Of a DNA stretch of 64,000 nt, positions 8,760 to 17,900 are shown one piece after another. The stretch is from CBDAUN01 sp965200645 (GTDB taxonomy: Bacteria; Pseudomonadota; Gammaproteobacteria; Arenicellales; JAJDZL01). The notes under the pieces were generated by a model, which worked only from the letters and a program-made list of their open reading frames with translations, was not told the origin of the DNA and did no database searches. The position numbers and the translations under genes were made by a program. The stretch spans positions 1,364,001 through 1,428,000 of the forward strand of contig CBDAUN010000003.1 of NCBI GenBank assembly GCA_965200645.1. The letters run 5' to 3'. The stretch's first letter is position 1, and each line of letters begins with the position of its first letter.

Positions 8760-9758
8760 TCAATCCGTCAGCCATGCAGCCACTTGTTCAGAAAAATAAC
8801 TCAGCACCCCATCTGCACCGGCTCGCTTAAACGCAGTAAGCGACTCCAGTATCACTGCTCTTTCATTCAGCCATTCATTTTGAACCGCAGCCATAATCAT
8901 GGCGTATTCCCCACTCACTTGATAGACATAGGTGGGCATTGCAAACTCGTCTTTGACTCTTCTGACAATGTCGAGATATGGCATTCCGGGTTTTACCATC
9001 AACATATCTGCTCCTTCGGCGACATCCAGTGCCGCCTCGCGAACCGCTTCATCGCTGTTGGCAGGGTCCAGTTGATAAGTACGCTTATCGCGTCCGCCTA
9101 GATTGGAAGCTGAACCGACAGCGTCGCGAAACGGTCCGTAAAATGCCGATGCGAATTTAGCAGAATAGGCAAGAATTCGAACATGTGGGAACCCATTACC
9201 TTCAAGTGCTTCTCGAATCACAGCAACGCGGCCATCCATCATTTCTGAAGGAGCAACAATTGAAACCCCGGCTTCGGCGTGACTCAAGGCCTGCTTTACC
9301 AGCACCTCAAGTGTCGAATCGTTATCTACATAACCCTCCGAGTTGGTTAATCCGTCATGGCCATCCAGCGTGTAGGGGTCTAATGCGACATCCGTAATGA
9401 CTCCCATTTCAGGTACCTTTTCTCGAACAGCGCGCACCGCTTGTTGCACCAATCCATTTGAGTTGTAGGCCTCTTGTGCATCGGCACTCTTTTTCTCAAC
9501 CGGTACCACAGGAAATAATGCGACAGCCGGTATACCCAGCTCGTACAGGGTTTGGACTTTCTCAACAGCCAAATCAATGCTCATTCTCTCGATTCCGGGC
9601 ATTGATGCTACCGGCTCACGACTACTTTCACCCTCGCACACGAACATTGGTTGAATTAAGTCCGCCGTCGTCAGCACGTTTTCGCGCATCAGCCGGCGAC
9701 TAAATTCATCTCGTCGCATACGGCGCATGCGGATTTGTGGAAACTTACTTTGAGTCAA
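8760..9758 (-). CDS. hemB: HemB, delta-aminolevulinic acid dehydratase (porphobilinogen synthase)
   Basis: Condenses two 5-aminolevulinate molecules to porphobilinogen, the first common step of heme and cobalamin synthesis. The 332-residue product has the two Schiff-base-region lysines K201 (YSAKFASAFYG) and K256 (MVKPGMPYLD). In the metal loop the zinc cysteines of the E. coli type are replaced by aspartates (DVALDPYTLDGHDG, D123, D127, D132, D135), so a Mg-dependent form like that of Pseudomonas is inferred. The start is TTG at 9758 with AAGG about 7 nt upstream; in-frame ATGs 10-13 codons in are less likely. A 5-aminolevulinate synthase gene lies about 23 kb away, so both steps of early tetrapyrrole synthesis are in this window. 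Confidence 0.97.
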   Translation of the reverse strand: MTQSKFPQIRMRRMRRDEFSRRLMRENVLTTADLIQPMFVCEGESSREPVASMPGIERMSIDLAVEKVQTLYELGIPAVALFPVVPVEKKSADAQEAYNSNGLVQQAVRAVREKVPEMGVITDVALDPYTLDGHDGLTNSEGYVDNDSTLEVLVKQALSHAEAGVSIVAPSEMMDGRVAVIREALEGNGFPHVRILAYSAKFASAFYGPFRDAVGSASNLGGRDKRTYQLDPANSDEAVREAALDVAEGADMLMVKPGMPYLDIVRRVKDEFAMPTYVYQVSGEYAMIMAAVQNEWLNERAVILESLTAFKRAGADGVLSYFSEQVAAWLTD

Positions 9759-9787
9759 GTCGTACCTTCACACAGGCAGTTTTTCGG

Positions 9788-10459
9788 TTATCCCAGATGG
9801 GTTCTAAAAATCATGTCAACGTTTTGCGCAATCGACTTCTCCGAGCCCGCGGCATCGACTGTTTTAAGCAATCTAAGATTCTCATAGAATGAAAGTACTG
9901 GCGTGGTTTGCTCCTTGTACACGTCGAGTCTTTGGCGGATGGATTCTTCGTTGTCATCGGCACGATGGATGAGTTCCCCATTACATAAATCACAGATGTC
10001 TGGAAGTTCAGAAGGTTTGAAAAAAATGTTGTAGATTTCACCACAATTCGCACATGTACGCCGACCTGACAAGCGCTTTACCACCAACTCGAGATCAACG
10101 TGTAAGTGTAAAACAAAACTGAGCGAACGTTTCCTTTTTGCTAGAACCTCCTGCAGCACTTCGGCTTGAGTGATGCTTCGAGGAAATCCGTCCAATATAA
10201 ATCCGCTGTCCGGACCAATGTGGTCCACATGATCGCCAATCAACTCAATCACGAGGTCATCTGGTACAAGATCACCCGTACGCATGATTCCGGCAACCTT
10301 TTTGCCGAGAGCTGACTTAGCCCTTACCGCATCACGCAACAACTCCCCGGTTGAAATGTGAACAAGTCCATAGTTATCAGTGATAAATTTTGCCTGACTA
10401 CCCTTGCCCGAACCAGGTGGGCCGAGAAAGACAACTCTGAGATTAGATTTAGATTTCAT
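9788..10459 (-). CDS. adk: Adenylate kinase with zinc lid
   Basis: Interconverts ATP + AMP and 2 ADP. From ATG 10459 the product is 223 residues, starting MKSKSNLRVVFLGPPGSGKG with the P-loop at about residues 12-20, followed by DGFPRSITQAE and an insertion-type LID domain. The LID carries four cysteines in two pairs (CANC ... CDLC), the arrangement that binds structural zinc in many long-form kinases. An in-frame ATG exists at 10504, but it would add 15 residues before the first beta strand that the family does not have. The purine-rich AAAAAGAAGA before 10459 is a plausible though weak ribosome site. Reads left, upstream of hemB by 29 bp. Confidence 0.95.
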   Translation of the reverse strand: MKSKSNLRVVFLGPPGSGKGSQAKFITDNYGLVHISTGELLRDAVRAKSALGKKVAGIMRTGDLVPDDLVIELIGDHVDHIGPDSGFILDGFPRSITQAEVLQEVLAKRKRSLSFVLHLHVDLELVVKRLSGRRTCANCGEIYNIFFKPSELPDICDLCNGELIHRADDNEESIRQRLDVYKEQTTPVLSFYENLRLLKTVDAAGSEKSIAQNVDMIFRTHLG

Positions 10460-10837
10460 TCTTCTTTTTACAAATTTCCATTTTTCTGACAAACTGTCAT
10501 CCATTCAACTTCGCCATTTGTCACAATTCAAATGTTTATCCTGTTTGAATAAATCATTTTAACGCCTATACAACCTGTTTCCACTTAAATGACAATCTGA
10601 CTAAGGGAAGTCTTTATGCTACTGTCCCAAAGTAGTCTATTTACCTTAACCACTCTAAGTTTTTCAACCAATAACATTTATCATATTGGCCACAATCCGT
10701 TCTTGCCTGACTCACCGTTAAATCCTGTAACATTGCTCATCGCTTCCGCTATGATTGACAAGAAATTTTTTCAAGTTCAATCGAAACCATCAAGATCCGG
10801 TCATCTTTTGGTTTTTTCTATAAACTAATCTGCGTTT
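10460..10837. other. Intergenic region, no gene supported
   Basis: A divergent spacer between adk (left) and the unknown gene at 10838 (right), AT-rich, presumably holding both promoters. TATAAA at 10820-10825 could serve the rightward gene but lies very close to its start. A 70-codon open frame at 10616-10828 has no ribosome site and an unstructured composition; I do not accept it. No hairpin terminator or RNA gene was recognised. Confidence 0.6.
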
Positions 10838-11200
10838 ATGATGGATTTTACAGACGAAGAAATTAAATCTGTTCAACACCTGGTCGATTCGCGCTACAAA
10901 GAGTCGATCGAACTGCATTTAGCCGACTGTGAAGTGCAACTCGACGTCATCAGCGCAAATATTGTTGAAAAACCAGCACTGTTTTGGCATGCCAGACAAT
11001 GCAATTTTGTGATGATTAAATTGCATTCCGACTGTTTTCGCGGACAGTTTTTCTACAATCCTGACGAACAATTTGACAACGATCAACTGGAATACTCCGA
11101 TGCTGTCAACTGTGCAGCAGCCTTACTGCAAAGTCAGGCAGATCATGAACGTGAATCACAAGGTGTGCTATCCGGCTCGACTGGTTCCGACCTCAATTAA
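10838..11200 (+). CDS. Conserved-looking hypothetical protein, 120 aa
   Basis: I do not recognise this family. The product is soluble and acidic with no signal peptide or membrane segment. It begins with a charged helix-like stretch (DFTDEEIKSVQHLVDSRYKE) and has a central part rich in aromatics and cysteines (FWHARQCNFVMIKLHSDCF). An acidic segment (YNPDEQFDNDQLEYSDAV) and a polar tail follow. Four cysteines (residues about 28, 52, 63 and 90) are spaced irregularly, so no metal motif is claimed. The first two codons are both ATG; no clear ribosome site is seen. It lies 40 bp before the phosphofructokinase on the same strand, so a shared transcript is possible. Codon use looks like the neighbouring genes, which supports a real gene. 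Confidence 0.65.
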   Translation: MMDFTDEEIKSVQHLVDSRYKESIELHLADCEVQLDVISANIVEKPALFWHARQCNFVMIKLHSDCFRGQFFYNPDEQFDNDQLEYSDAVNCAAALLQSQADHERESQGVLSGSTGSDLN

Positions 11201-11240
11201 CATTGTCATTACTTTGTAACTACTCCCTCAACTGACTATC

Positions 11241-12512
11241 GTGACCAAACCAGGCAATATTCTTTATGCGCAATCCGGCGGAGTGACTTCCGTCATTAAT
11301 GTCTCCGCTGCCGCAGTGATAGAAACTGCTAGAAAATACCCCGACAAGTTTGGGAAAGTTTACGCCGGTAAAAATGGAATATTGGGAGTTTTGAATGAGG
11401 AATTGCTAGATGTAACGCAAGAATCGACTGAAACGATCAAAGCTCTCAGGCACACCCCCTCAGGTGCCTTTGGGTCCTGTCGCTACAAACTACAAGACCC
11501 CAAGAAACAACAGCGCGAATTCGCAAGAGTTGTGGAAGTCATGAAATCACACAACATCCGTCACTTTATGTACAACGGCGGCAATGATTCTGCAGACACC
11601 TGCCTTAAACTTTCGCAGGCACTGCAAGGCACAATCGAAGGGGTGACGGTAAACCATATTCCCAAAACAGTCGATAATGACCTGGCAGTCACAGACAACT
11701 GCCCGGGTTTTGGCTCCGTCGCAAAGTACGTCGCTGTTTCGACTCGTGAAGCGAGCCTGGATGTGGCATCCATGGCCCGAACCTCGACCAAGGTATTTAT
11801 TCTCGAAGTTATGGGAAGACATGCCGGGTGGATTGCTGCCGCCGGTGGGCTGGCATCTACTCAAGACCTGAAAATTCCTATTGTCATACTGTTTCCTGAA
11901 ATTCCATTTGACCAAAAAAAATTTCTTGCCAAAGTGAAACAAATGGTAGCGCGTCATGGCTATGTATCGATTGTTGTATCTGAAGGTACAAGCCATAACG
12001 ATGGCACTTTTTTGTCGGAACAGGGAACTCGCGACGCCTTTGGACATGCGCAGCTTGGTGGTGTGGCATCTGTTGTTGCTGAAATTGTTGGTGCCGGGCT
12101 GGGTTATAAATACCACTACGCAGTTGCTGACTATCTGCAGCGTGCAGCTCGACACATTGCTTCGGCTACGGATGTGCAGCATGCCTATGCTGTCGGTGCT
12201 GCGTCCGTAGAATATGCCGCCCAGGGTCGTTCGGCGTTGATGCCGGCCATTCGAAGAAATTCAGATGACCCGTATAACTGGGACATTGTTGCGGCAGACT
12301 TGCGGGACATTGCAAACGTAGAAAAGAAACTGCCCCGCAGCTTTATAACAAAGGATGGCTATGGCATAACCGCCAGTGCGCGACGCTACCTTACACCGCT
12401 GATTGGCGGCGAGGACTATCCACCCTTTAGCGATGGACTGCCAGACTATCGCAGACTGAAAAATATTATGGTTCGTAAAAAGACTTCTTCAAACTGGAAG
12501 GAAGAGGTATAG
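11241..12512 (+). CDS. pfp: 6-phosphofructokinase, probably pyrophosphate-dependent
   Basis: Phosphofructokinase-family enzyme (423 residues), interconverting fructose 6-phosphate and fructose 1,6-bisphosphate. Group features are YAQSGGVTSVINV at the N-terminus, the catalytic loop PKTVDNDL, and EVMGRHAGWIAA. The phosphoryl-donor loop reads NGGNDSADT: the ATP enzymes have GGDGS and classical pyrophosphate enzymes GGDDS, so the second position keeps the aspartate associated with pyrophosphate use while the first is asparagine. The length and overall pattern match the longer pyrophosphate-type clade. The start is GTG at 11241. The next gene but one is a membrane pyrophosphatase, which supports pyrophosphate as the phosphoryl donor. 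Dependence on PPi is inferred, not shown. Confidence 0.9.
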   Translation: MTKPGNILYAQSGGVTSVINVSAAAVIETARKYPDKFGKVYAGKNGILGVLNEELLDVTQESTETIKALRHTPSGAFGSCRYKLQDPKKQQREFARVVEVMKSHNIRHFMYNGGNDSADTCLKLSQALQGTIEGVTVNHIPKTVDNDLAVTDNCPGFGSVAKYVAVSTREASLDVASMARTSTKVFILEVMGRHAGWIAAAGGLASTQDLKIPIVILFPEIPFDQKKFLAKVKQMVARHGYVSIVVSEGTSHNDGTFLSEQGTRDAFGHAQLGGVASVVAEIVGAGLGYKYHYAVADYLQRAARHIASATDVQHAYAVGAASVEYAAQGRSALMPAIRRNSDDPYNWDIVAADLRDIANVEKKLPRSFITKDGYGITASARRYLTPLIGGEDYPPFSDGLPDYRRLKNIMVRKKTSSNWKEEV

Positions 12513-12539
12513 AACCCACATCATAGTAGGTGATTAAGC

Positions 12540-12755
12540 ATGGCAATGACAATCGACCGGGCCAGAGAGCTACTAAAAGTTCAGGTGGATTTTGGGGGAT
12601 ACTACAATCGAAACTCGACTCGGATGATTTTGGCCGATGTGCAGCGTGAACACGGTCAGCAGGCAGCCGACGACTTGATTCGAGAATTCGACTTGGAAAA
12701 TGTGTTCGGTATCAAGCCGGGCATTACAATGAATACACCCGGCTCAACACCGTAA
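12540..12755 (+). CDS. Small hypothetical protein, 71 aa, downstream of the phosphofructokinase
   Basis: A 71-residue soluble protein beginning MAMTIDRARELLKVQ, with a predicted helical middle (MILADVQREHGQQAADDLIR) and a short glycine/proline-rich tail. AGGTGA lies about 8 nt before the ATG, and the gene follows the phosphofructokinase by 27 bp, so it is very likely cotranscribed. I recognise no domain. The location suggests a link to the phosphofructokinase, but that is only context. It converges on hppA with 16 bp between stops. Confidence 0.72.
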   Translation: MAMTIDRARELLKVQVDFGGYYNRNSTRMILADVQREHGQQAADDLIREFDLENVFGIKPGITMNTPGSTP

Positions 12756-12771
12756 AACAGGCAGAACTAAT

Positions 12772-14772
12772 TTATAGCAACGGTGCGATCACCAAACTTA
12801 CGATCGCCATCACGTTGATCAAAATGTTCATTGATGGGCCAGAAGTGTCTTTGAATGGATCACCGACTGTATCACCAACTACGAGAGCTTTGTGAACGTC
12901 GGACCCTTTTCCACCCATATGTCCACCCTCAACATACTTTTTTGCATTGTCCCAGGCGCCGCCTGCATTGGCCATCGTAAGAGCGAGAAGTACGCAACCT
13001 ATCAGTGCACCACCGAGCATTCCGCCCAGCGCTTCTGCACCGAGCGGCGAAAATCCGACAACCACTGGGGCCGCAACCGCTAAAACGCCTGGCGGTACCA
13101 TTCTCCTCAGCGCAGCCTTTGTCGCAATGTCCACGCAGCGATCGGTATCAGGTGTAGCCTTGCCTTCGAGCAAGCCGGAAATCTCCCTAAATTGACGGCG
13201 AATTTCATTGATCATATCGAAGGCGGCATCACCGACCGCCGTCATCGTCATACTGCTGACTAGAAATGGGAAAATTCCTCCAAGAAACATTCCTGCAAGG
13301 ACGGTTGGATCATTAATTTGCAGACTAAATTCCGGATTATTGCTGGAAACCGTCTCGATAAATGCAGTGATAATCGCTAAAGCAGCAAGTGCTGCGGCAC
13401 CGATAGCGAAACCCTTGCCAATTGCTGCAGTAGTGTTTCCAAGCGCATCAAGCGAGTCTGTGATTTTTCGTGTTTCCTCTCCTAGACCTGCCATTTCAGC
13501 GATGCCGCCGGCATTGTCCGCAACTGGACCATAAGCATCAATCGCCATGGTCATGCCGACAGTAGCAAGCATACCGACTGCTGCTATGCCAACTCCGTAG
13601 AGACCAGACACCAAACTAGAAATCACGATAATCGCACATAGCGTCAGGATGGGAATCACGACTGATTGCATACCAATTGCCAATCCGGCGATCATCACGG
13701 TTGCAGGACCCGTTTCACCGCCTCTTGCGATCTTCTTTATCGGTCCGCCACTGGTGTAATAGTCGGTAATCAATCCAATAATAATTCCACCGACGGCACC
13801 GACCAGGACTGCTCCCCAAACTGACAAGCTTACGCCGACCCATTGAGTGACTATCGCCGCTGCAACAATAAAGATAATAGACGCTGCAATTGTGCCTACT
13901 CTGAGAGCTGTCTCAGCTGATTTACTGGACATCATGCGAACCAAGATGATGCCTAGCAGTGAGCAGATAATGCCCGCTGACGACAAGGCTAGCGGCAAGA
14001 ACATCAGACTGGTTTGAGCGCCTAAATCGGAGTTGCTGAGCGTAGCGGCAATTGCGATACTTGCAATCATTGCTCCGCAATAGGATTCGAAAATATCGGA
14101 TCCCATACCGGCAACGTCACCCACATTGTCACCCACGTTGTCTGCAATCACTCCCGGATTACGCGGGTCATCTTCCGGAATACCTGCTTCAATCTTGCCC
14201 ACTAAGTCGGCACCAACATCAGCACTCTTGGTGAAAATTCCGCCACCAACTCGTGAAAACAAAGCGACGGAAGATGCACCCATGCCAAATCCATGAATGG
14301 CGTGTGCGGACTCGGGGTTAGCACCAAAAAACAAATACAACAGGCCAAGCCCTAGCAAGCCCATGGCGGCAATAGTCAGCCCCATGATCGAACCCCCGAA
14401 AAACGCCACCGTCAACGCATCCGAGGCGCCGCTGGTATGCGCCGCCGTTGTCGTTCTTACATTGGACTTAGTGGCCGTATACATGCCAATGTAGCCGGCA
14501 CTTCCGGAACATAGGGCACCTAGGATGAAGGCAATCATTGTTTTGATGCCAAGATCAGAAATAGCAATCAAAACCGCGACCACTACAACAAAAATGGCAA
14601 GAATTGTGTATTCCCGCCGCATGAAGACCATTGCTCCTTTGTGGATGAGGTCAGCTATCTCGACGACCTTTCCTTCACCTTCGGGATAGCGTTTAACTAA
14701 ACCGAATACTATCCATGCCGATAATAGGCCGAGTATTCCTAGTGTTACGGGTATCCATCCTTCGAGAGTCAT
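12772..14772 (-). CDS. hppA: Membrane-bound ion-pumping pyrophosphatase (K+-dependent type)
   Basis: Integral membrane pyrophosphatase (666 residues, many transmembrane helices) that couples pyrophosphate hydrolysis to ion pumping. Hallmarks are the substrate-binding acidic motifs TKSADVGADLVGKIEAG and DNVGDNVGDVAGMGSD at about residues 180-225. In the segment GNTTAAIGKGFAIG the key position holds alanine rather than lysine; in this family alanine marks K+-dependent enzymes and lysine the K+-independent ones. Whether H+ or Na+ is pumped cannot be read with confidence, since both occur among K+-dependent members. A strong AGGAG lies before the ATG. It is convergent with the phosphofructokinase pair; together they could recycle or conserve pyrophosphate energy. 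Confidence 0.95.
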   Translation of the reverse strand: MTLEGWIPVTLGILGLLSAWIVFGLVKRYPEGEGKVVEIADLIHKGAMVFMRREYTILAIFVVVVAVLIAISDLGIKTMIAFILGALCSGSAGYIGMYTATKSNVRTTTAAHTSGASDALTVAFFGGSIMGLTIAAMGLLGLGLLYLFFGANPESAHAIHGFGMGASSVALFSRVGGGIFTKSADVGADLVGKIEAGIPEDDPRNPGVIADNVGDNVGDVAGMGSDIFESYCGAMIASIAIAATLSNSDLGAQTSLMFLPLALSSAGIICSLLGIILVRMMSSKSAETALRVGTIAASIIFIVAAAIVTQWVGVSLSVWGAVLVGAVGGIIIGLITDYYTSGGPIKKIARGGETGPATVMIAGLAIGMQSVVIPILTLCAIIVISSLVSGLYGVGIAAVGMLATVGMTMAIDAYGPVADNAGGIAEMAGLGEETRKITDSLDALGNTTAAIGKGFAIGAAALAALAIITAFIETVSSNNPEFSLQINDPTVLAGMFLGGIFPFLVSSMTMTAVGDAAFDMINEIRRQFREISGLLEGKATPDTDRCVDIATKAALRRMVPPGVLAVAAPVVVGFSPLGAEALGGMLGGALIGCVLLALTMANAGGAWDNAKKYVEGGHMGGKGSDVHKALVVGDTVGDPFKDTSGPSMNILINVMAIVSLVIAPLL

Positions 14773-14982
14773 GTGTATCTCCTGATATTTTTAAAATTCA
14801 ATATATTTGCAACTGACTATCGAACCTGAATCGATAGCAAATCAATAGCAAATTGGATTTAAGATTGCGCTAGGTCGTCAGTTGCTCAACTAGCGTTAAT
14901 TTGTGGGAGTTTACTGATTCGCCCCCTTGCGAATACAAACAGCGAAGAATAGTGTTTTTTGCATTTAAATTCAACGGCTATT

Positions 14983-17900
14983 TCAAGATTTGTCATTCGA
15001 ATCGGATGAAATTCCACCATAGCGACGCAACTGATTCACCTCACTTATGGCCACCGAAAGCGTTGCAAAGTCATTGCTCCCCGCGGACCTTAACTCATCG
15101 ACCAAGTTATTCAACTGCTTATAGGCTGACTCCCTGCTATCGATCCAATCCGAAACCGAAGCACTGGCATTTTTTCCCGCAAATTGCTGCACTATATCAA
15201 GCACAATTCCGGACTGATGCCCGTGTACATCATCTCGCAGTCGTGACTTCGCCAACTGGTGCCACAAGTTTTCTGCTGGTAACAAGGCGACCTGGTCTCG
15301 AATCCACTTCAAGTTCAATCGTGCCCCAGCCTCAAAGTATGCTTGCGCCACGTAGGGAACCGGTGTATCGGAATTCCTTGACACCTCTACTATATCCAGC
15401 GCGGCTGACATCGGAATAAACTCCGCAACCCGTTTTGCCAGTGTTTCAGGAACATTGTTAGCCGTCAAAACTTTGATCTGCTTTCTCATTGGTTTTAGAT
15501 CGCCCTTAGACAGTACTTCCGGAAAAATACTCGATAGCTCCGCAACTCCACTTTGGAAAAAGTTAATGACGGACTGAATATCAATGGGGCTTTCGCAGTG
15601 CCGCAAAACCCACATGCAAGCCCGTTCAATCAAGCCACCGGCATACAACAGCATTTGAATCTGTGTCTGAGCATCCACCTTGTTGTCCAGGGCTTCAATT
15701 TCACTCCAAATCGCTCGCATGCCAAACACCTCTCTAACGGCAGTGTAGGCACAGGCAATTTCCGGGTAACTTGCGCCGCTTAGTTGATGCAATCTAAATG
15801 CGAACGTAGGACCCACACGATTGACCATGCTATTGGTTGCATAGGTAGCGACAATTTCCCGCTTTAGTCGATGTTCGAACATGACATCGAGATAGCGATC
15901 AACTAAAACATTCGGAAAGTACAGCTTTAACTCATTGCTTAAGTAGGATCCTTCCGGAAAATCAGAGTCGAGCAAACGGTCAAACAAAGTTAGTTTTGAA
16001 TATGCGAGCAGGACCGATAATTCAGGCTTGGTCAATCCCTGCCCGTTCATGGCTCGTTCTTTGATCGTTTCATTGTCCGGCAAGAACTCCAATTCTCTAT
16101 TCAGTTCGCCTGCCCGTTCCAGCTCACGAATGAATCGGCGATGTTCATGAACCAGTTCAAGTCCCTGCGTATTCGCCAAACTGATTGCCTGTGATTGATC
16201 GTAGTTGTCGGCGAGTACGTATTCGGCCACAGTGTCCGTCATCTGCTCCAACAACTGATTGCGTTGCTTTATCGTTAGGTCACCGCCAGCAACCACTTCA
16301 TTGAGCAAAATCTTGATGTTGACTTCGTGGTCAGAACAATCCACCCCGCCGGAGTTGTCGATGAAGTCGGCATAGCAAAGACCGCCATTAAGTGAATACT
16401 CTACGCGACCGAGTTGAGTCATCCCAAGATTGCCTCCTTCACCAAACACTTTGCATTTGAGTTGTGAACCGTTGACCCGCAAGTCATCATTTGCCCGGTC
16501 TGCTGCATCATAATGTGTTTCCGAATTGGCCTTGACATAAGTTCCGATTCCGCCATTCCAGATCAAATCGACCGGAGCCTTTAGCATGGCGTTAATCAAA
16601 TCATTCGGAGTAAGTCTATTTCCCTTAATTCCAAAAATTTTTTGAGTTTCCGGACTCAACTCAATCGCCTTTGCCGATCGGTCAAATACGCCGCCACCTT
16701 TAGAAATTAGCTCCGGGTTGTAATCCTGCCAACTAGAACGCGGTAAGTTGAACATACGCTGACGCTCTACAAAGCTTGTTGCAGGATTAGGATCAGGGTC
16801 AATGAAAATATGCATATGATTGAATGCTCCTACCAACTTGATATGCTTTGACAGCAACATTCCATTACCAAATACATCACCTGCCATATCTCCAATGCCA
16901 ACCACAGTGAAGTCCGTGGTCTGGATATCAGTGCCTAGTTCTCGAAAATTTCGTTTGACGGATTCCCATGCACCACGAGCGGTAATTGCCATTCCTTTGT
17001 GATCGTAGCCCACTGAACCGCCAGAGGCAAATGCGTCACCCAGCCAAAATCCGTATTCCGCTGCGAGCTCGTTGGCAATATCGGAAAAGGTGGCCGTGCC
17101 TTTATCTGCCGCAACCACTAAATATGGATCATCGGAGTCGACCGCCTTTACGTTTTCTGGCCTCACCACCTCACCACCAATAATGTTGTCTGTCAAATCC
17201 AACAAACCTGAAATAAACGTCTTGTAGCATTCCACCACTTCTCGTTGAACTTCTTCTCTGGTTTGCGGCATTTGCTTAACGACAAATCCTCCCTTGGAGC
17301 CGACAGGAACGATGACAGCGTTCTTAACCAGTTGAGCCTTGACTAACCCCAGTACCTCGGTACGAAAATCCTCTCGGCGGTCCGACCATCTCAAGCCTCC
17401 GCGAGCCACTTTTCCTCCTCTAAGGTGAATTCCTTCTACCCGCGGTGAGTAAACAAAAATTTCATACATTGGCCTTGGTTCGGGCATATGAGTAATGCGC
17501 ACCGAGTCAATCTTGAACGAAAGATATGGTAAGTGATTGCCATCACTGCCTTTCCGATAGTAGTTGGTACGCAAGGTTGATAGAATCACGTTTAGAAATG
17601 TTCTAAGAATGACGTCTTCATCCAGACTAATCACCACTTCTAGTCTGGACAGTACAAAATTCACTTGCTTGGTAAACTTTTTTGCGTCATCGGCCAAACT
17701 GGGGTCGAACATCATCTTAAACAGATCGATGATTCGTTTGGTCATGTTGGGGTGGAGCGTAAGCGTTTCGATTAAATATGATTCGCTATATTGAATACCA
17801 ATCTGCTTTAGGAACTTGCTGTAGGCACGTAGCACCATGACTTCTCGCCAATTCAAGTTTGCTGTGAGAACGAGACTGTTAAATCTGTCGTTTTCTGCTT

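Noticed and set aside
10616..10828. A 70-codon frame between adk and the unknown gene
   Set aside because: No ribosome site, low-complexity start and no protein-like pattern.
11547..12182. A 211-codon frame opposite the phosphofructokinase
   Set aside because: It is a shadow of the conserved phosphofructokinase frame, with composition typical of antisense reading.
14917..14934. ATTCGC/GCGAAT hairpin as terminator of the glutamate dehydrogenase gene
   Set aside because: Six pairs with no U-run after it in the reading direction.
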